A model generated the notes under the pieces. It made no database searches and was not told the origin of the DNA. It saw only the letters and a program-made list of their open reading frames with translations. This document shows positions 52,740 to 62,823 of a stretch of DNA of 64,000 bases, piece by piece. The position numbers and the translations under genes are program-made. Each line of letters begins with the position of its first letter. Position 1 is the first letter of the stretch. Source of the DNA: Pelagicoccus sp. SDUM812003 (GTDB taxonomy: Bacteria; Verrucomicrobiota; Verrucomicrobiia; Opitutales; Opitutaceae); assembly GCF_031127815.1 (NCBI RefSeq), contig NZ_JARXHY010000020.1, forward strand, positions 1 through 64,000. The letters run 5' to 3'.

Positions 52740-53090
52740 TCAGATTTCGTTCAAAGCGTTGATGCGATCGTAGACCAGTTTCGCGGCGGTCTTGACCGCG
52801 CTGCGGGTGGACTTCACCTGCAGCCACTCCAACTGAGTGGAAAGGATCGCCTTCACGTTGGGCCTGAGGTCCTCCGAGCTGCCCTTGGTCTGCATGGGCG
52901 GCAATCCCGCCAGCTCCCGAATCCGATGTATGTTGGTGAGCTGGAAAAGCATGAAATCCCGAATGCTGACCTTGCTCTCGGAATCCACTGGGCATCCCGC
53001 GTCAATCGAAAGCTGCACCCAACCGCGGGAACACTTCAGGCGCGTGGCGATTTCATCGATAGTCAGAGGTGATTCATCGGCCTTCTGCAT
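52740..53090 (-). CDS. Helix-turn-helix protein
   Basis: A 116-residue protein read from ATG at 53090 (MQKADESPLTIDEIATRL). Residues about 8-33 form a HTH (IDEIATRLKCSRGWVQLSIDAGCP) of the Nu1/MerR-like kind that recognises DNA through the second helix. The rest is helical (SIRDFMLFQLTNIHRIREL, LEWLQVKSTRSAVKTAAKLVYDRI). The reading frame extends upstream to 53141 with lower similarity. Function unknown; a small regulator or DNA-binding adaptor. Divergent control of a neighbour is not evident. Confidence 0.6.
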   Translation of the reverse strand: MQKADESPLTIDEIATRLKCSRGWVQLSIDAGCPVDSESKVSIRDFMLFQLTNIHRIRELAGLPPMQTKGSSEDLRPNVKAILSTQLEWLQVKSTRSAVKTAAKLVYDRINALNEI

Positions 53091-53171
53091 GGGTACCAAA
53101 TGTCCCACAGGGCGCCTAAAGTGTAAAGACTTTGTAAACAAGAATGCAGCCTAAGGCGATCCCTGATGGCG

Positions 53172-53208
53172 CAAAACGAAAACGCCGCCTCCTGGGGGGG
53201 GAGGCGGC
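53172..53208 (-). terminator. Rho-independent terminator of the cysDN operon
   Basis: On the minus strand, GCCGCCTCC pairs with GGAGGCGGC around a C-rich 7-nt loop, followed by GTTTTCGTTTT. It lies about 38 bp past the cysN stop. Confidence 0.9.
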
Positions 53209-53245
53209 GAAAGAGAATTCGTAATTCGAAAGACGCTTGGCGAGT

Positions 53246-54532
53246 CTAGCGAATCATGCCCGCGGCGACGGTCTCGTTGGTGAAGGCGTCGACGAGGATG
53301 AAGGAGCCCGTCACGCGATTCGCCTTGTAGCTGTCGTAGCAAAGCGGAGACGCGGTACGCAGCGTGATGCGGCCGATGTCGTTGAGCGTGAATTGCGTGT
53401 CGTCCTCGATCTTGCGCAGGGTGTTGATGTCGACCTTGTACTTCACGTCGCGAATCAGGGCCTTGGCCTCCTTGGCGCAGTGACGGATGAGGAACTTGCC
53501 GCGCGGGTTCATCGGTTTCTCCGAAAACCAGCAGATCATGGCATCGATGTCCTGATCCACCTTCGGCGGGTTGTTCGGCTTGGCAATCATGTCGCCCCGG
53601 CTGATGTCGATCTCGCGGTCCAAGGTGATCGTCACGCTCAAGGGCGAAAACGCCTCCTCGAGCTCGCCGTCAGCGGTGTGCACCCCTTTGATCTTGGCTT
53701 CGAAGCCGGAGGGATAGACCACCACGTCGTCGCCGGGCTTGAACACGCCTCCTGCCACACGTCCCGCGTAACCTCGGAAATCGTGATACTCGTCGCTGTG
53801 CGGACGGACGACCCACTGCACTGGCAGGCGCGAATCGACGTGGTTGGCGTCTGGACCGACGTAGACCGTTTCCAAATGGTACAACAAGGTCGGTCCCTTG
53901 TACCAAGGCATGTTGGCAGAGGTATCGACCACGTTGTCGCCCTTCAAGGCGCTAATCGGAATGAAGGAGACTTCCACGATGTTTCCAAGGCGGGAGGCGA
54001 ACTGCTTGAAGTCCTCCCGGATCTTGTTGAAGACCTTCTCGTCCCAGTCCACCAAGTCCATCTTGTTGACCGCGATCACCACGTGCTGGATGCGCAACAG
54101 GTTGGCGATAAAGGAGTGGCGGCAGGTCTGCTCGATCACGCCCTTGCGGGCATCCACCAGGATGATGGCGAGGTTCGCCGTGGAGGCGCCGGTCACCATG
54201 TTGCGGGTGTACTGAATGTGGCCCGGAGTATCCGCGATGATAAACTTGCGGCGTGGCGTCGCGAAGTAGCGATAGGCCACGTCGATGGTTATTCCCTGCT
54301 CTCGCTCCGCCCGAAGGCCATCGGTCAGAAGGGCGAGATTCACGTTCTCGTCGCCGCGTTGCTTGCTGGTGCGTTCGATCGACTCAAGCTGGTCCTCGAA
54401 GATCGCCTTCGAGTCGTACATGAGTCGACCGATCAAAGTCGATTTTCCGTCATCGACGGATCCGGCGGTGGTGAACCGGAGCAAATCCATATCGAGATAT
54501 CCGTTGGAGTCGGAGCTGTTTTCTGCGCTCAT
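53246..54532 (-). CDS. cysN: Sulfate adenylyltransferase, GTPase subunit
   Basis: A 428-residue EF-Tu-like GTPase that drives ATP sulfurylase. G1 loop GSVDDGKST (24-32), G3 DTPGH, and G4 NKMD (followed by LVDWDE) are intact. Domains 2 and 3 are present, and the protein ends near residue 428, so the CysC kinase fusion found in some relatives is absent. It pairs with CysD upstream. Confidence 0.96.
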   Translation of the reverse strand: MSAENSSDSNGYLDMDLLRFTTAGSVDDGKSTLIGRLMYDSKAIFEDQLESIERTSKQRGDENVNLALLTDGLRAEREQGITIDVAYRYFATPRRKFIIADTPGHIQYTRNMVTGASTANLAIILVDARKGVIEQTCRHSFIANLLRIQHVVIAVNKMDLVDWDEKVFNKIREDFKQFASRLGNIVEVSFIPISALKGDNVVDTSANMPWYKGPTLLYHLETVYVGPDANHVDSRLPVQWVVRPHSDEYHDFRGYAGRVAGGVFKPGDDVVVYPSGFEAKIKGVHTADGELEEAFSPLSVTITLDREIDISRGDMIAKPNNPPKVDQDIDAMICWFSEKPMNPRGKFLIRHCAKEAKALIRDVKYKVDINTLRKIEDDTQFTLNDIGRITLRTASPLCYDSYKANRVTGSFILVDAFTNETVAAGMIR

Positions 54533-54588
54533 AGTCGTGCTGTGTCAGTTTGCTGTTTCGCTCGTATTCTTGCTTCGATGGGCACGGA

Positions 54589-55494
54589 TCAGAAATACCC
54601 CGCCTTCTTGCGGTCCTCCATGGCGCTCTCGCTGCGCTTGTCGTCGGCTCGGTTGCCACGCTCGGTTTGGCGGGCGGCGGCGACTTCCTCGATGATCTTG
54701 TCCATGGTGTCCGCGTCGGACTCCACCGCCCCGGTGATCGTGGCGTCGCCCATGGTGCGGAAACGGATGCGGCGCGTCTCGACCTTTTCGCCGTCGCGCG
54801 GCTGCACGAACTGAGATACCGCCAAAATCGTGCCGTTGCGGATCACGATCTCGCGATCGTGAGCGTAGTAGAGACTGGGCAGCTCGATGTTCTCATGCTT
54901 CATGTACTGCCAGACGTCCATTTCGGTCCAGTTGCTCAAAGGGAAGATCCGGAAATGCTCCCCCGGGCTCATGCGGCCGTTGAAGATGTTCCAGAGCTCC
55001 GGACGCTGGTTTTTCGGGTCCCATTGGCCGAACTCGTCTCGGTGCGAAAAGAAGCGCTCCTTGGCCCGAGCCTTCTCTTCATCGCGACGAGCGCCGCCCA
55101 GCGCTGCGTCGTACTGCCCCTCTTCAAGGCAGTCCAGCAGCGTTTGGATCTGCAGCATGTTGCGGCTGGCGTTCGGCCCCTTCTCCTCGATCACCCGACC
55201 TTCCTTCAAGGCCTTCTCCACCGAAGCCACCACCAGATTGGCCCCCAGCTCCTTCACCAGGTCGTCCCGGTACTGGATGGTCTCCGGAAAGTTGTGTCCC
55301 GTATCCACGTGCAGCAGAGGGAACGGGATCTTGGCAGGCCAAAAAGCCTTCTTCGCCAAGTGGGTCATTACGATCGAGTCCTTGCCTCCCGAAAACAGAA
55401 GGACAGGTCGCTCGAATTGAGCCGCAGTCTCGCGAAGGATGTAGATCGCTTCGCTCTCGAGCTGCTTGAGATGAGTGACGGTATAGTCGTGCAT
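54589..55494 (-). CDS. cysD: Sulfate adenylyltransferase, PP-loop subunit
   Basis: A 301-residue ATP-sulfurylase small subunit that forms APS from ATP and sulfate. The PP-loop FSGGKDSIVM (about 34-43), the HVDTGHNFPETIQYRDDL segment, the GGARRDEEKARAKERFFSHRDEFGQWDPKNQRPELWN region and the conserved FPLSNWTEMDVWQYM motif are typical. First gene of the cysDN unit. Confidence 0.97.
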   Translation of the reverse strand: MHDYTVTHLKQLESEAIYILRETAAQFERPVLLFSGGKDSIVMTHLAKKAFWPAKIPFPLLHVDTGHNFPETIQYRDDLVKELGANLVVASVEKALKEGRVIEEKGPNASRNMLQIQTLLDCLEEGQYDAALGGARRDEEKARAKERFFSHRDEFGQWDPKNQRPELWNIFNGRMSPGEHFRIFPLSNWTEMDVWQYMKHENIELPSLYYAHDREIVIRNGTILAVSQFVQPRDGEKVETRRIRFRTMGDATITGAVESDADTMDKIIEEVAAARQTERGNRADDKRSESAMEDRKKAGYF

Positions 55495-55533
55495 GATTTC
55501 TTGCCTAGAGTTCGATTCCAGTTGGTTCTCTAC

Positions 55534-55552
55534 AGATTAAATCTTTAGTCAA
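55534..55552 (-). promoter_or_regulatory. Candidate upstream control element of cysDN
   Basis: On the minus strand TTGACTAAAGATTTAATC occurs about 40 bp before cysD. TTGACT could be a -35 element, and the TTGACTA-N4-TTAATC stretch resembles short dyads bound by Rrf2-type cysteine/sulfur regulators. A matching -10 was not clear, so this is tentative. Confidence 0.3.
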
Positions 55553-55556
55553 GTAC

Positions 55557-56834
55557 CTAGTTTATATAAGTTTTAGACTTGAGGGCACGTTGAGTCGCTT
55601 CCGCCGCACGGATGAATCGGCGGGCAGCCTCCTCCAGATCCGCTTTCTGCAGCACCCCGAAGCTGAGTCGTATCTTGTTGCTTCTCTTGCGGTTAGCATC
55701 GCATAAGTCACCTGGCACATACATCACGCCAGCTTGGGTGGCATGCGCGTGAAACACCGAATCGAAATCAGTTTCTATGCCACTCGGAGCGTTCACCCAA
55801 ATATAGAGCCCTCCCCTAGGCTCCTCCCAGGCCCAACCATGAGGCCCGAGCCCCTGAAGCAAGGTTTGGTGCAAACAGAGCATTTTTTCGTGGTACGATT
55901 GGCGCAGCGTTTCGAGGCGTTGATCAAACAAGCCCTTCTCGAACACCCTGCACAGGATCGCCTGCGCATAATTGACCGTTCCGAAGTCCTGCTGCCCTTT
56001 CACGGCCAGCATGCGATTGAGCCAGTCGCGATGGGTGCAGATGGCGTAGCCCACCTTCAAGCCGGAGGCGAAGGGCTTGGTCAGCGTCGAGGTGTAGAGC
56101 AACGGCACTTGCTCCGCATTGGCTTTTTGAATACAGCTTTCAGCCTCGAAGGGTTGCTTGTAGTAAAGCTCTCGATACGCGGCGTCCTCGAAGATGGCGA
56201 TGGAGCCGCCATGCTCCGCCAGCAACGAAACGATCGCGTCCTTGCAGTCGGAGCTCACGCTATGTCCGCTCGGATTCGCGAAATAGCTGACCAGGTAGAC
56301 CGCCTTCACTCGGGCCAGCTCTCCCTTATCGGCGAAGCCCGCGAGCTGCTGGCGCAGTCCCTCGACATCTACATCTCCATCCGAGCCCATGGGCATAGGA
56401 ACCGCCTCGACCCCTAGTCCACGCAGCATTTCCAAAAACACGAAGTAGGTCGGCTGCTCGACCAGCACCACGTCTCCAGGATCGCAAAGCGTCTGCACGG
56501 CGAGGTAGAGAGATTGCTGCGAACCGTTCGTGACGAGGCAATTCTCGGCCGAATAGGCGCCTGGCATACGCCCATCCTGACGTTCCAAGCGCGACACGAT
56601 CTGCTGTCGAAGCTCCAGGCGGCCTTGATTGGCTCCGTATTGCAGCACGGATCGATTTCCCTCCTCGCCGAGTTCGACCGCGACCTTGGTCACTTCTTCC
56701 AGCGGCAAGGTGTCGTTGTCGGTGAATCCGGCAGCTAGGCTGAGGAGTTCCGGTCGCTCAATCGCCATGGTCATCAATCGAGCGATATCCGACTCGACCT
56801 GACGGGAACCTAATTGGGAAAATGCAAGAGACAT
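55557..56834 (-). CDS. PLP-dependent aminotransferase, class I/II
   Basis: A 425-residue fold-type I aminotransferase, with the start taken at 56834 (MSLAFSQLGSRQVESDIARLM); the upstream extension would lie in the ftsH terminator. LQYGANQGRLELRQQI, NGSQQSLYLAVQTL, ANPSGHS, EDAAYRELYY and the lysine motif STLTKPFASGLKVGY (Schiff base) are present. This is the MocR/2-aminoadipate or kynurenine aminotransferase-like group, without an N-terminal DNA-binding domain. Substrate unknown. Separate from ftsH by a terminator. Confidence 0.9.
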   Translation of the reverse strand: MSLAFSQLGSRQVESDIARLMTMAIERPELLSLAAGFTDNDTLPLEEVTKVAVELGEEGNRSVLQYGANQGRLELRQQIVSRLERQDGRMPGAYSAENCLVTNGSQQSLYLAVQTLCDPGDVVLVEQPTYFVFLEMLRGLGVEAVPMPMGSDGDVDVEGLRQQLAGFADKGELARVKAVYLVSYFANPSGHSVSSDCKDAIVSLLAEHGGSIAIFEDAAYRELYYKQPFEAESCIQKANAEQVPLLYTSTLTKPFASGLKVGYAICTHRDWLNRMLAVKGQQDFGTVNYAQAILCRVFEKGLFDQRLETLRQSYHEKMLCLHQTLLQGLGPHGWAWEEPRGGLYIWVNAPSGIETDFDSVFHAHATQAGVMYVPGDLCDANRKRSNKIRLSFGVLQKADLEEAARRFIRAAEATQRALKSKTYIN

Positions 56835-56872
56835 TTCGAGGAGGGAATGCCAGCCGAGCGGCTGGTTGCGAA

Positions 56873-56913
56873 AACAAAAAAAAGACAGCGGCGACTTTCT
56901 CGCCACTGTCTTT
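56873..56913 (-). terminator. Rho-independent terminator of the ftsH operon
   Basis: On the minus strand, AAAGACAGTGGCGA pairs with TCGCCGCTGTCTTT (one mismatch) around a 5-nt loop and is followed by a run of eight T. It lies between ftsH and the downstream aminotransferase. Confidence 0.95.
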
Positions 56914-56945
56914 CAAACTCAATGAAAGAATTGCTTGCGCCGATC

Positions 56946-58997
56946 CTAGGCCATCGAAGTCGCCCCATCCACTGCGGGAGGAGGCGTATCCTTGGCGGAG
57001 TTCTTGGAAGCCTTCTTTTCCTTTTCCGCAGCTTTCGCCTCAGCAGCGATTGCTTCGTCGAGCTCGGTCTTGGAGGAGATCACCTCCGATCGGATCTCTC
57101 CATGCTCTAGGATTTCGTCCACGTGCTTGCCTTCGATCGTCTCGTACTTGAGCAGCGCTTCGGCCAGCACCTCTAGCTCCTTGCGCTTCTCCTCGATCAG
57201 CTTCTTGGCCCGTTCGAACTCCTTGTGAATGATGTGGCTCACTTCCTCGTCAATGCGCTCAGCCGTCTTCTCGCTGAAGTGCTGGGTGCGGTTGATCTCG
57301 CGACCGAGGAAGATCTGGTCCTGGTTTTCGCCGAAGGCGATTGGTCCCAGGTCGCTCATGCCATAGTGGCAAACCATGTCTCGGGCGATCTTGGTCGACT
57401 GGGAAATGTCCGCCTGGGCTCCAGTGCTGTAGTCCCCGGTCACGATTTCCTCGGCGATGCGACCGGCGAGTCCGACCGCGATCATGTCGTGCATCTGGTT
57501 GCGTGACTTTCCGAGAACGTCCTTGGTCGGGGCGAACATGGCCATGCCCAGGGCCCGCCCGCGCGGCAGGATGGTCACCTTGTGCAAGCGCACGTCCTTG
57601 TCCTTCAGAATGGCCCGCACCAGGGCGTGGCCCGCTTCATGGTACGCGGTGGAGCGCAAATCCTCTTCGTCGACGACGCGTCGGCGCTCCCGGCCAAACG
57701 AAATCTTGTCGCGGGCTTCATCGAGGTCGATGTTCTCCACGCAGTCCTTGCCCTTGCGAGCGGCAGTCAGCGCGCCCTCGTTGAGCAGGTTCGCCAGATC
57801 GGCGCCTGCAAACCCCGGGGTCACGCGAGCGATCGCCGATAAATTCACTTCGTCGCTTAGACGGATCTTCTTGGCATGCACCTGTAGGATTTCCTCGCGG
57901 CCCTTCAAGTCCGGCAGGTCCACCACCACTTGGCGGTCGAAGCGGCCAGGACGGAGCAGAGCCTTGTCGAGAACGTCCGGACGGTTGGTCGCTGCGATCA
58001 TGATGACACCTTCGGTGGTGTCGAAACCATCCATCTCGACCAGCAAAGAGTTCAACGTTTGCTCGCGCTCGTCGTTTCCGCCGCCAAGTCCAGCTCCACG
58101 CTGGCGACCGACGGCGTCGATTTCATCCACGAAAATCAAGCAAGGGGCGTTTTTGCGGCCCTGCTCGAACATGTCGCGCACTCGGCTGGCTCCTACGCCC
58201 ACGAACATTTCCACGAAGTCCGAGCCGCTGATGGAGAAAAACGGCACGTCCGCCTCGCCGGCCACCGCTTTCGCGAGCAGCGTCTTACCGGTACCGGGCG
58301 GGCCGACCATCAGGATGCCCTTGGGAATCTTGCCGCCCATGCGCTGGAACTTCTTAGGGTCCTTCAGGAAGTCGATCACTTCACGCACCTCTTCCTTCGC
58401 TTCGTCGCAGCCTGCCACGTTGGCGAAAGTGACCTTGTCCTTTTCGCGAGTGAGCAGCTTCGCTTTGCTCTTGCCGAAATTGAGAGCTCCCTTGCCCGCC
58501 ATGCGCAATTGACGGACGAAGAGGAAGTACAGCAAGCCGATGACGAGGATGAACGGAATGATGCCCGCCAGCAGCTGAGGCAGGAAGGTGTTGGGACTCG
58601 ACTCGGCGAACAGGCCGCTAGACTGCAGAATGTCGTAGTTGGACTCCGACAGGCGCCCCTTTGCGATGAAGGCCCGATTCGGGTTCATGGGCGTCCCGTC
58701 GGGGCCGACGCTTGACATCTCCGACTCCGGGAGACGCATCGTGCCCACGATTTCGTACCAGTCCGAACCGCCGTTAGGCATCGGAGATATTTTGCCGCCA
58801 ACGATGCGACCCTCCTCGGTCAACGAAATGACCTGGGCCATCGAGATCGGATCCGCGTTCCCCGTCTTGCTCGACTGGAACCAGATGGTTAGCATCACTG
58901 CTATGATAGCCACCCAAATAAGGATGACCTTAGGCTGAAAGCGTTCTGGCGGACCTTTTCCGGCACCGCGACGATTAGGACTGTTATTTTCGGGCAT
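56946..58997 (-). CDS. ftsH: ATP-dependent zinc metalloprotease FtsH
   Basis: A 683-residue membrane protease. TM1 (about 23-42), a periplasmic domain, TM2 (about 145-163) and the AAA domain with Walker A GPPGTGKT (about 232), Walker B LIFVDEID and the SRH ([17 protein letters not shown]) are present. The zinc site is HEAGH near 452 with the later E-rich helix. The C-terminal tail is charged. It degrades misassembled membrane proteins. It is the last gene of the serS-tilS-ftsH run and is followed by a clear terminator. Confidence 0.98.
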   Translation of the reverse strand: MPENNSPNRRGAGKGPPERFQPKVILIWVAIIAVMLTIWFQSSKTGNADPISMAQVISLTEEGRIVGGKISPMPNGGSDWYEIVGTMRLPESEMSSVGPDGTPMNPNRAFIAKGRLSESNYDILQSSGLFAESSPNTFLPQLLAGIIPFILVIGLLYFLFVRQLRMAGKGALNFGKSKAKLLTREKDKVTFANVAGCDEAKEEVREVIDFLKDPKKFQRMGGKIPKGILMVGPPGTGKTLLAKAVAGEADVPFFSISGSDFVEMFVGVGASRVRDMFEQGRKNAPCLIFVDEIDAVGRQRGAGLGGGNDEREQTLNSLLVEMDGFDTTEGVIMIAATNRPDVLDKALLRPGRFDRQVVVDLPDLKGREEILQVHAKKIRLSDEVNLSAIARVTPGFAGADLANLLNEGALTAARKGKDCVENIDLDEARDKISFGRERRRVVDEEDLRSTAYHEAGHALVRAILKDKDVRLHKVTILPRGRALGMAMFAPTKDVLGKSRNQMHDMIAVGLAGRIAEEIVTGDYSTGAQADISQSTKIARDMVCHYGMSDLGPIAFGENQDQIFLGREINRTQHFSEKTAERIDEEVSHIIHKEFERAKKLIEEKRKELEVLAEALLKYETIEGKHVDEILEHGEIRSEVISSKTELDEAIAAEAKAAEKEKKASKNSAKDTPPPAVDGATSMA

Positions 58998-59029
58998 TAA
59001 GTTTTGAGAAAGCTATTCAAAGTTGAGTC

Positions 59030-60481
59030 TCATCGGGCGTAAGTCAACCGCAAGGCAACGCAGCTTTCAGCGGTGACAACACGATCCGCGCCAGGCGGCA
59101 ATCCAGGCGCCCAGACGATTTCCCCCGTCTCCAGCGCGCAAATTGGCAATCGGTCCCTCTCCTCCAGTGGTATCTTACGTTTGATGAATAACGATTTGAG
59201 TTTCCTTGGCGACGATTTTCCGTGGGGTTTGAATGCATCGCCCGGGAGCCTACGTCTGACCTCTATGGCGCCGCTTTGTTGCGCCGTCCATTCGATTGTC
59301 GCCCCGAGATCGTCGTTATTTTTTCCAGTTTTTAGCCGTAAAAACAAATCCCTACTCACTTCCACCAATTCCGAGGAAAGCGCCGCTCCATCAGGCAGAT
59401 AGGCCCGACAGCCGTGCGGCAGCCGAAAGCCCTGCCAGGACGAAGCCGATCTACCAGCTGCAGCGAAGATGCCGACGAATTCGCCAGTCACCGATAGCCG
59501 AGTTCGCGGCGATACGCTCCACGATTCCTCGATCCGCGCTTCGATAGCTTGCAGTGCTCCATCGGCGATGGGAGCGGGCAACTCGGCGGCCATTTCCTCC
59601 GATGCTGCGACGAGTCGGTGCAACAGCCGTCGGCGCACCCCTTGCGGAAACCTCAGCAGAGCCTGCACCGACAGGGACTTAGCATCCGCGTCCCAGGCTT
59701 CGCTCCAGGCGGCGTCGCTTAGGGTCTCCAGCGCCTGCCAGTCCTCCTCCAGCAAGGCCCGAGACCGCTTGATTCCCGCCAGCACGGAGGAGCGATCGCA
59801 AGCGCTGTTCCATGCTGGCAAAACCGTATCCCGCAAACGACTACGATAGTTTCTACCGCCCTCATTCGACGAGTCCTCGCGCCAGTCGCCGCCCGCGCTC
59901 CGCAAAGCGGCGCGAATCTCCTCTCTGCTGAAATCGAGCAATGGTCTCAAAAACTGGATACATCCGTCGGGCTCGGAAACGGGACGTGGAGCGCACAATC
60001 CCTGGATGCCGCTCCCGCGCGAAAGCCGCATCAGAATGGTTTCGAGAGCATCGTCGCTGTGATGCCCAGTCACTACCCAAGCCCTTTCCTGGCCGAGCTC
60101 GCTCGCTGCGCGTCTAAAAAACGCCAGCCGCGCCGCTCGAGCATCCGCTTCCCTGACAGCATGCGCGGTGTCGCTCCAGGACGCTCGATCGCAAATGAAT
60201 CGAATCCCGAGTCCTGACGCCAGCTCTGCGGCGAACGACTCGTCCCGATCAGACTCGGCGCCGCGCAATCCGTGATTGAAATGCAGCGCTACCATGTCGC
60301 TCGTCCTGCCGCGTCGAGCGAGCGCCGCGAAGGTCCAGAGCGTGGCGAAGACGGAATCGGCGCCGCTGGACAGGGCGACAAATAGGGGCGATTCGGATTC
60401 GAGACAGCGACGTACGGCGATTGGAACGCGAGCGTAGTCGTTCTCCAATGACAGACGCTCGGCTATCTTCGACCAATCCAA
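59030..60481 (-). CDS. tilS: tRNA(Ile)-lysidine synthetase
   Basis: A 483-residue enzyme that converts C34 of tRNA-Ile to lysidine. The PP-loop reads SSGADS (38-43) instead of the usual SGGxDS, so its first Gly is Ser. TGHHSDDALETILMRLSRGSG follows, with Q replaced by A in the D-D-Q-x-E-T segment. The TilS substrate-binding and C-terminal domains are recognisable (LPGDAFKPHGKSSPRKLKSLFIKRKIP, near the C-terminus). It lies between serS and ftsH, the latter 32 bp downstream. Confidence 0.92.
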   Translation of the reverse strand: MDWSKIAERLSLENDYARVPIAVRRCLESESPLFVALSSGADSVFATLWTFAALARRGRTSDMVALHFNHGLRGAESDRDESFAAELASGLGIRFICDRASWSDTAHAVREADARAARLAFFRRAASELGQERAWVVTGHHSDDALETILMRLSRGSGIQGLCAPRPVSEPDGCIQFLRPLLDFSREEIRAALRSAGGDWREDSSNEGGRNYRSRLRDTVLPAWNSACDRSSVLAGIKRSRALLEEDWQALETLSDAAWSEAWDADAKSLSVQALLRFPQGVRRRLLHRLVAASEEMAAELPAPIADGALQAIEARIEESWSVSPRTRLSVTGEFVGIFAAAGRSASSWQGFRLPHGCRAYLPDGAALSSELVEVSRDLFLRLKTGKNNDDLGATIEWTAQQSGAIEVRRRLPGDAFKPHGKSSPRKLKSLFIKRKIPLEERDRLPICALETGEIVWAPGLPPGADRVVTAESCVALRLTYAR

Positions 60482-60499
60482 ATCGCCTCGCCTTCTTGC

Positions 60500-61771
60500 C
60501 TAGCGCTTTTCCAGGAACTCCTTGCCCATGTAGGGCACCAGCACATCCGGAATTCGGATACGCCCATCCTCCTGCAGTCCGTTTTCCAGGATCGCTACGA
60601 AAACGCGCGGAACCGCAAGCCCCGAACCGTTCAAGGTGTGCAGGATCTCAGGCTTGCCGGTTTCCGCGTTGCGGTAGCGGATCTTGGCCCGACGAGCCTG
60701 GAAGGACCCGAAATTGCTGCAACTGGAGACTTCGAGCCAGCGTTTCTGGCCAGCCGCCCAAACCTCAAGATCGTATTGCTTCACGTTGGTGAATCCCATG
60801 TCGCCACCGCACATCAGCAGCGTGCGAAACGGCAGCCCGAGTTTCTCCAAAAGACCCTCCGCGTATCCGCGAAGTGACTCCAGCTCATCCATGCTCGTCT
60901 CCGGCTTCACCCACTTGAGCAGCTCCACCTTGTCGAACTGGTGAACGCGATTTAGGCCGCGCACGTCCTTCCCGTAGCTGCCCGCCTCGCGACGGAAGCA
61001 AGCCGAGTGGCCGCAGCGGTAGATCGGCAGGTCCGCCTCGTCGATTATCTCGTCTCGAAAGAAGTTGGTCAACGGCACCTCCGCGGTAGGAATGGCGTAG
61101 AGTCCGTCCTCAACCGTCTGATACATTTGGCCTTCCTTGTCGGGGAGCTGCCCCGTCGCGGTAGCGCTGTCGGCGTTAACGAAAAACGGCACCCCGATCT
61201 CCTGAAAGCCAGCGCTGGCCCCTTCGTTGAGGAAAAACGAAATCAGGCTGCGCACCAGGCGCGCTCCATCTCCCACATAAAACGGAAAGCCGGATCCCGT
61301 CACCTTGGTGCCGCGCTTGAAATCGAGAATCTGCTCTATCCACTCCAAGTCGTAGTGCGGCGTGTGGAAGCTTTGCTCGCCGGGTATTTCGCCCCACTCG
61401 CGCACGGTGACGTTTTCGCTCTCGTCCCGTCCCTCAGGCACGCTTTCATCGGGCAGGTTTGGGATGCTGAGCATGATCTCGGCCCACTGCGCCTCGATTT
61501 CGCCGAGCTCAGCGTCCTTGGCCTTCACATCGGCGGAAACCGCTTTCATTTCCTTTACCTTCTCGATGAAGTCAGGACTGCCCTTGGGCAGCTTCGCCAT
61601 CTCCGCGTTGGCGGCCTTCTGCAGCGAACGCAGCGTTTCGGCCTGGGAAATGAGGTCGCGTCGCTTCTCGTCCAGGGCGAGAATGGCGTCGATATCGCAG
61701 TGCAAATGCTTTTTGGCTACGCCGGCGCGGACGACGTCGGGGTTTTCTCTGAGGAGCTTCGGATCGATCAT
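60500..61771 (-). CDS. serS: Seryl-tRNA synthetase
   Basis: A 423-residue class II synthetase. The N-terminal long coiled-coil arm (about 30-100: LDEKRRDLISQAETLRSLQKAANAEMAKL) binds the tRNA-Ser variable arm. The catalytic domain has the TAEVPLTNFF motif, motif 2 FRREAGSYGKDVRGLNRVHQFDKVEL, and motif 3 NGSGLAVPRVFVAILENG. First gene of the serS-tilS-ftsH run on the minus strand. Confidence 0.98.
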   Translation of the reverse strand: MIDPKLLRENPDVVRAGVAKKHLHCDIDAILALDEKRRDLISQAETLRSLQKAANAEMAKLPKGSPDFIEKVKEMKAVSADVKAKDAELGEIEAQWAEIMLSIPNLPDESVPEGRDESENVTVREWGEIPGEQSFHTPHYDLEWIEQILDFKRGTKVTGSGFPFYVGDGARLVRSLISFFLNEGASAGFQEIGVPFFVNADSATATGQLPDKEGQMYQTVEDGLYAIPTAEVPLTNFFRDEIIDEADLPIYRCGHSACFRREAGSYGKDVRGLNRVHQFDKVELLKWVKPETSMDELESLRGYAEGLLEKLGLPFRTLLMCGGDMGFTNVKQYDLEVWAAGQKRWLEVSSCSNFGSFQARRAKIRYRNAETGKPEILHTLNGSGLAVPRVFVAILENGLQEDGRIRIPDVLVPYMGKEFLEKR

Positions 61772-61869
61772 GTTTCGAGGAAAGGGCTACATGTTGCGGC
61801 TTCGGCGGGTCCACGCCTTAAAGCAAGCCTTCGCGTTATCTCTCACCCCACCCTAGAGTCAAGCAAAGC

Positions 61870-62823
61870 TCAGAGTCGCAAGAGCTTTTCCGCCCGGGCG
61901 AACACCTCGGGGAGCTCGATTCGGCGCACGTCGCCGTCTGGCGCCATGATCGCCTCCCGCTCCGTTCGCTCGTCGGCATAGGAGCCGCGACGTGCCGGGA
62001 GCACGTAGCTGTAGAGCGTCAGGTTCGGCCGCGCGAAGAGATCCGACAGTTGGGCGGGCCCGTTGTCGTTGGCTACGGTCAGGGCAGAGCGTTTGAGAGC
62101 TGCGCAAATCTCCGCCCAAGTCAGCTTCCCTTGCAGATCGAAAACGCCATCGGCCAGCTCGATCGTCGACGCCTCCGGTATCATCCCGAGAAGAAACACC
62201 TGCAGCGAAGGATCCCGCTCAGCCAGGCGGTTGGCGAGCTCGAACATGCCCGGCCAGGACCGTTCGCGCTTGAAGCGTCCCGGAAACAAGCACACCGCGC
62301 GTCCCGAAGACTCGGCGTTGGGCAAAAACGACAATGCGGGCTCCTCGATCAATCGAGGCTCGCCGATCAGGCGCTTGTCCAAGCCGAACACTCGACCGAA
62401 CTCCAGCATGGAGTCGAGCGCGTGCTCGCTGCCGCAAGCCGGAGGCGAAACCAGTTCTCCATAGCAGACCGTCGCCCCCTCCCGAGCGTCGCTGCGCCCG
62501 ATCTTGCGGGAGCCGCGAGCGAGCCAGCACATGGCTCCAGTGCGGGCATGTCCTTCGAAATCGAATACGAAGTCGTACCTTTCCCGCCTGAGCTCGCGGG
62601 CTAGCGAGAACGCCTTGCCCAGACCGGCGCTGCGGTGGAAGACGATGGTTCGATCCACGCACCGAAAGTTCGACACCAGCGGCTCGTAGAAACGCCTGAC
62701 CACCCACGTCACCTCGAGCGTTGGCAGGCGCCGCTTGAACGACTCCACCGCTCGCAAGGCATGCGCGATCATGTCCAGCGGGGACGTCATCAAGACGAGA
62801 AGCCTCGCGCTGGCTTCCTTCAT
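61870..62823 (-). CDS. Family 9 glycosyltransferase (heptosyltransferase-like)
   Basis: A 317-residue GT-B enzyme of the ADP-heptose:LPS heptosyltransferase family (GT9). The N-terminal half has LPTLEVTWVVRRFYEPLV and YDFVFDFEGHARTGAM. The C-terminal donor-site half has VCLFPGRFKRERSWP and LTVANDNGPAQLSDLF, the usual GPxH-like segment being changed to GPAQ. It probably adds a sugar to the lipopolysaccharide core or a related glycan. It overlaps trmL by four bases (ATGA). Confidence 0.82.
   Translation of the reverse strand: MKEASARLLVLMTSPLDMIAHALRAVESFKRRLPTLEVTWVVRRFYEPLVSNFRCVDRTIVFHRSAGLGKAFSLARELRRERYDFVFDFEGHARTGAMCWLARGSRKIGRSDAREGATVCYGELVSPPACGSEHALDSMLEFGRVFGLDKRLIGEPRLIEEPALSFLPNAESSGRAVCLFPGRFKRERSWPGMFELANRLAERDPSLQVFLLGMIPEASTIELADGVFDLQGKLTWAEICAALKRSALTVANDNGPAQLSDLFARPNLTLYSYVLPARRGSYADERTEREAIMAPDGDVRRIELPEVFARAEKLLRL

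Noticed and set aside
53237-54814. A 525-codon open frame on the plus strand opposite cysN/cysD
   Set aside because: A shadow of the real cysN gene, with His/Val/Arg-rich composition and no recognisable domain.
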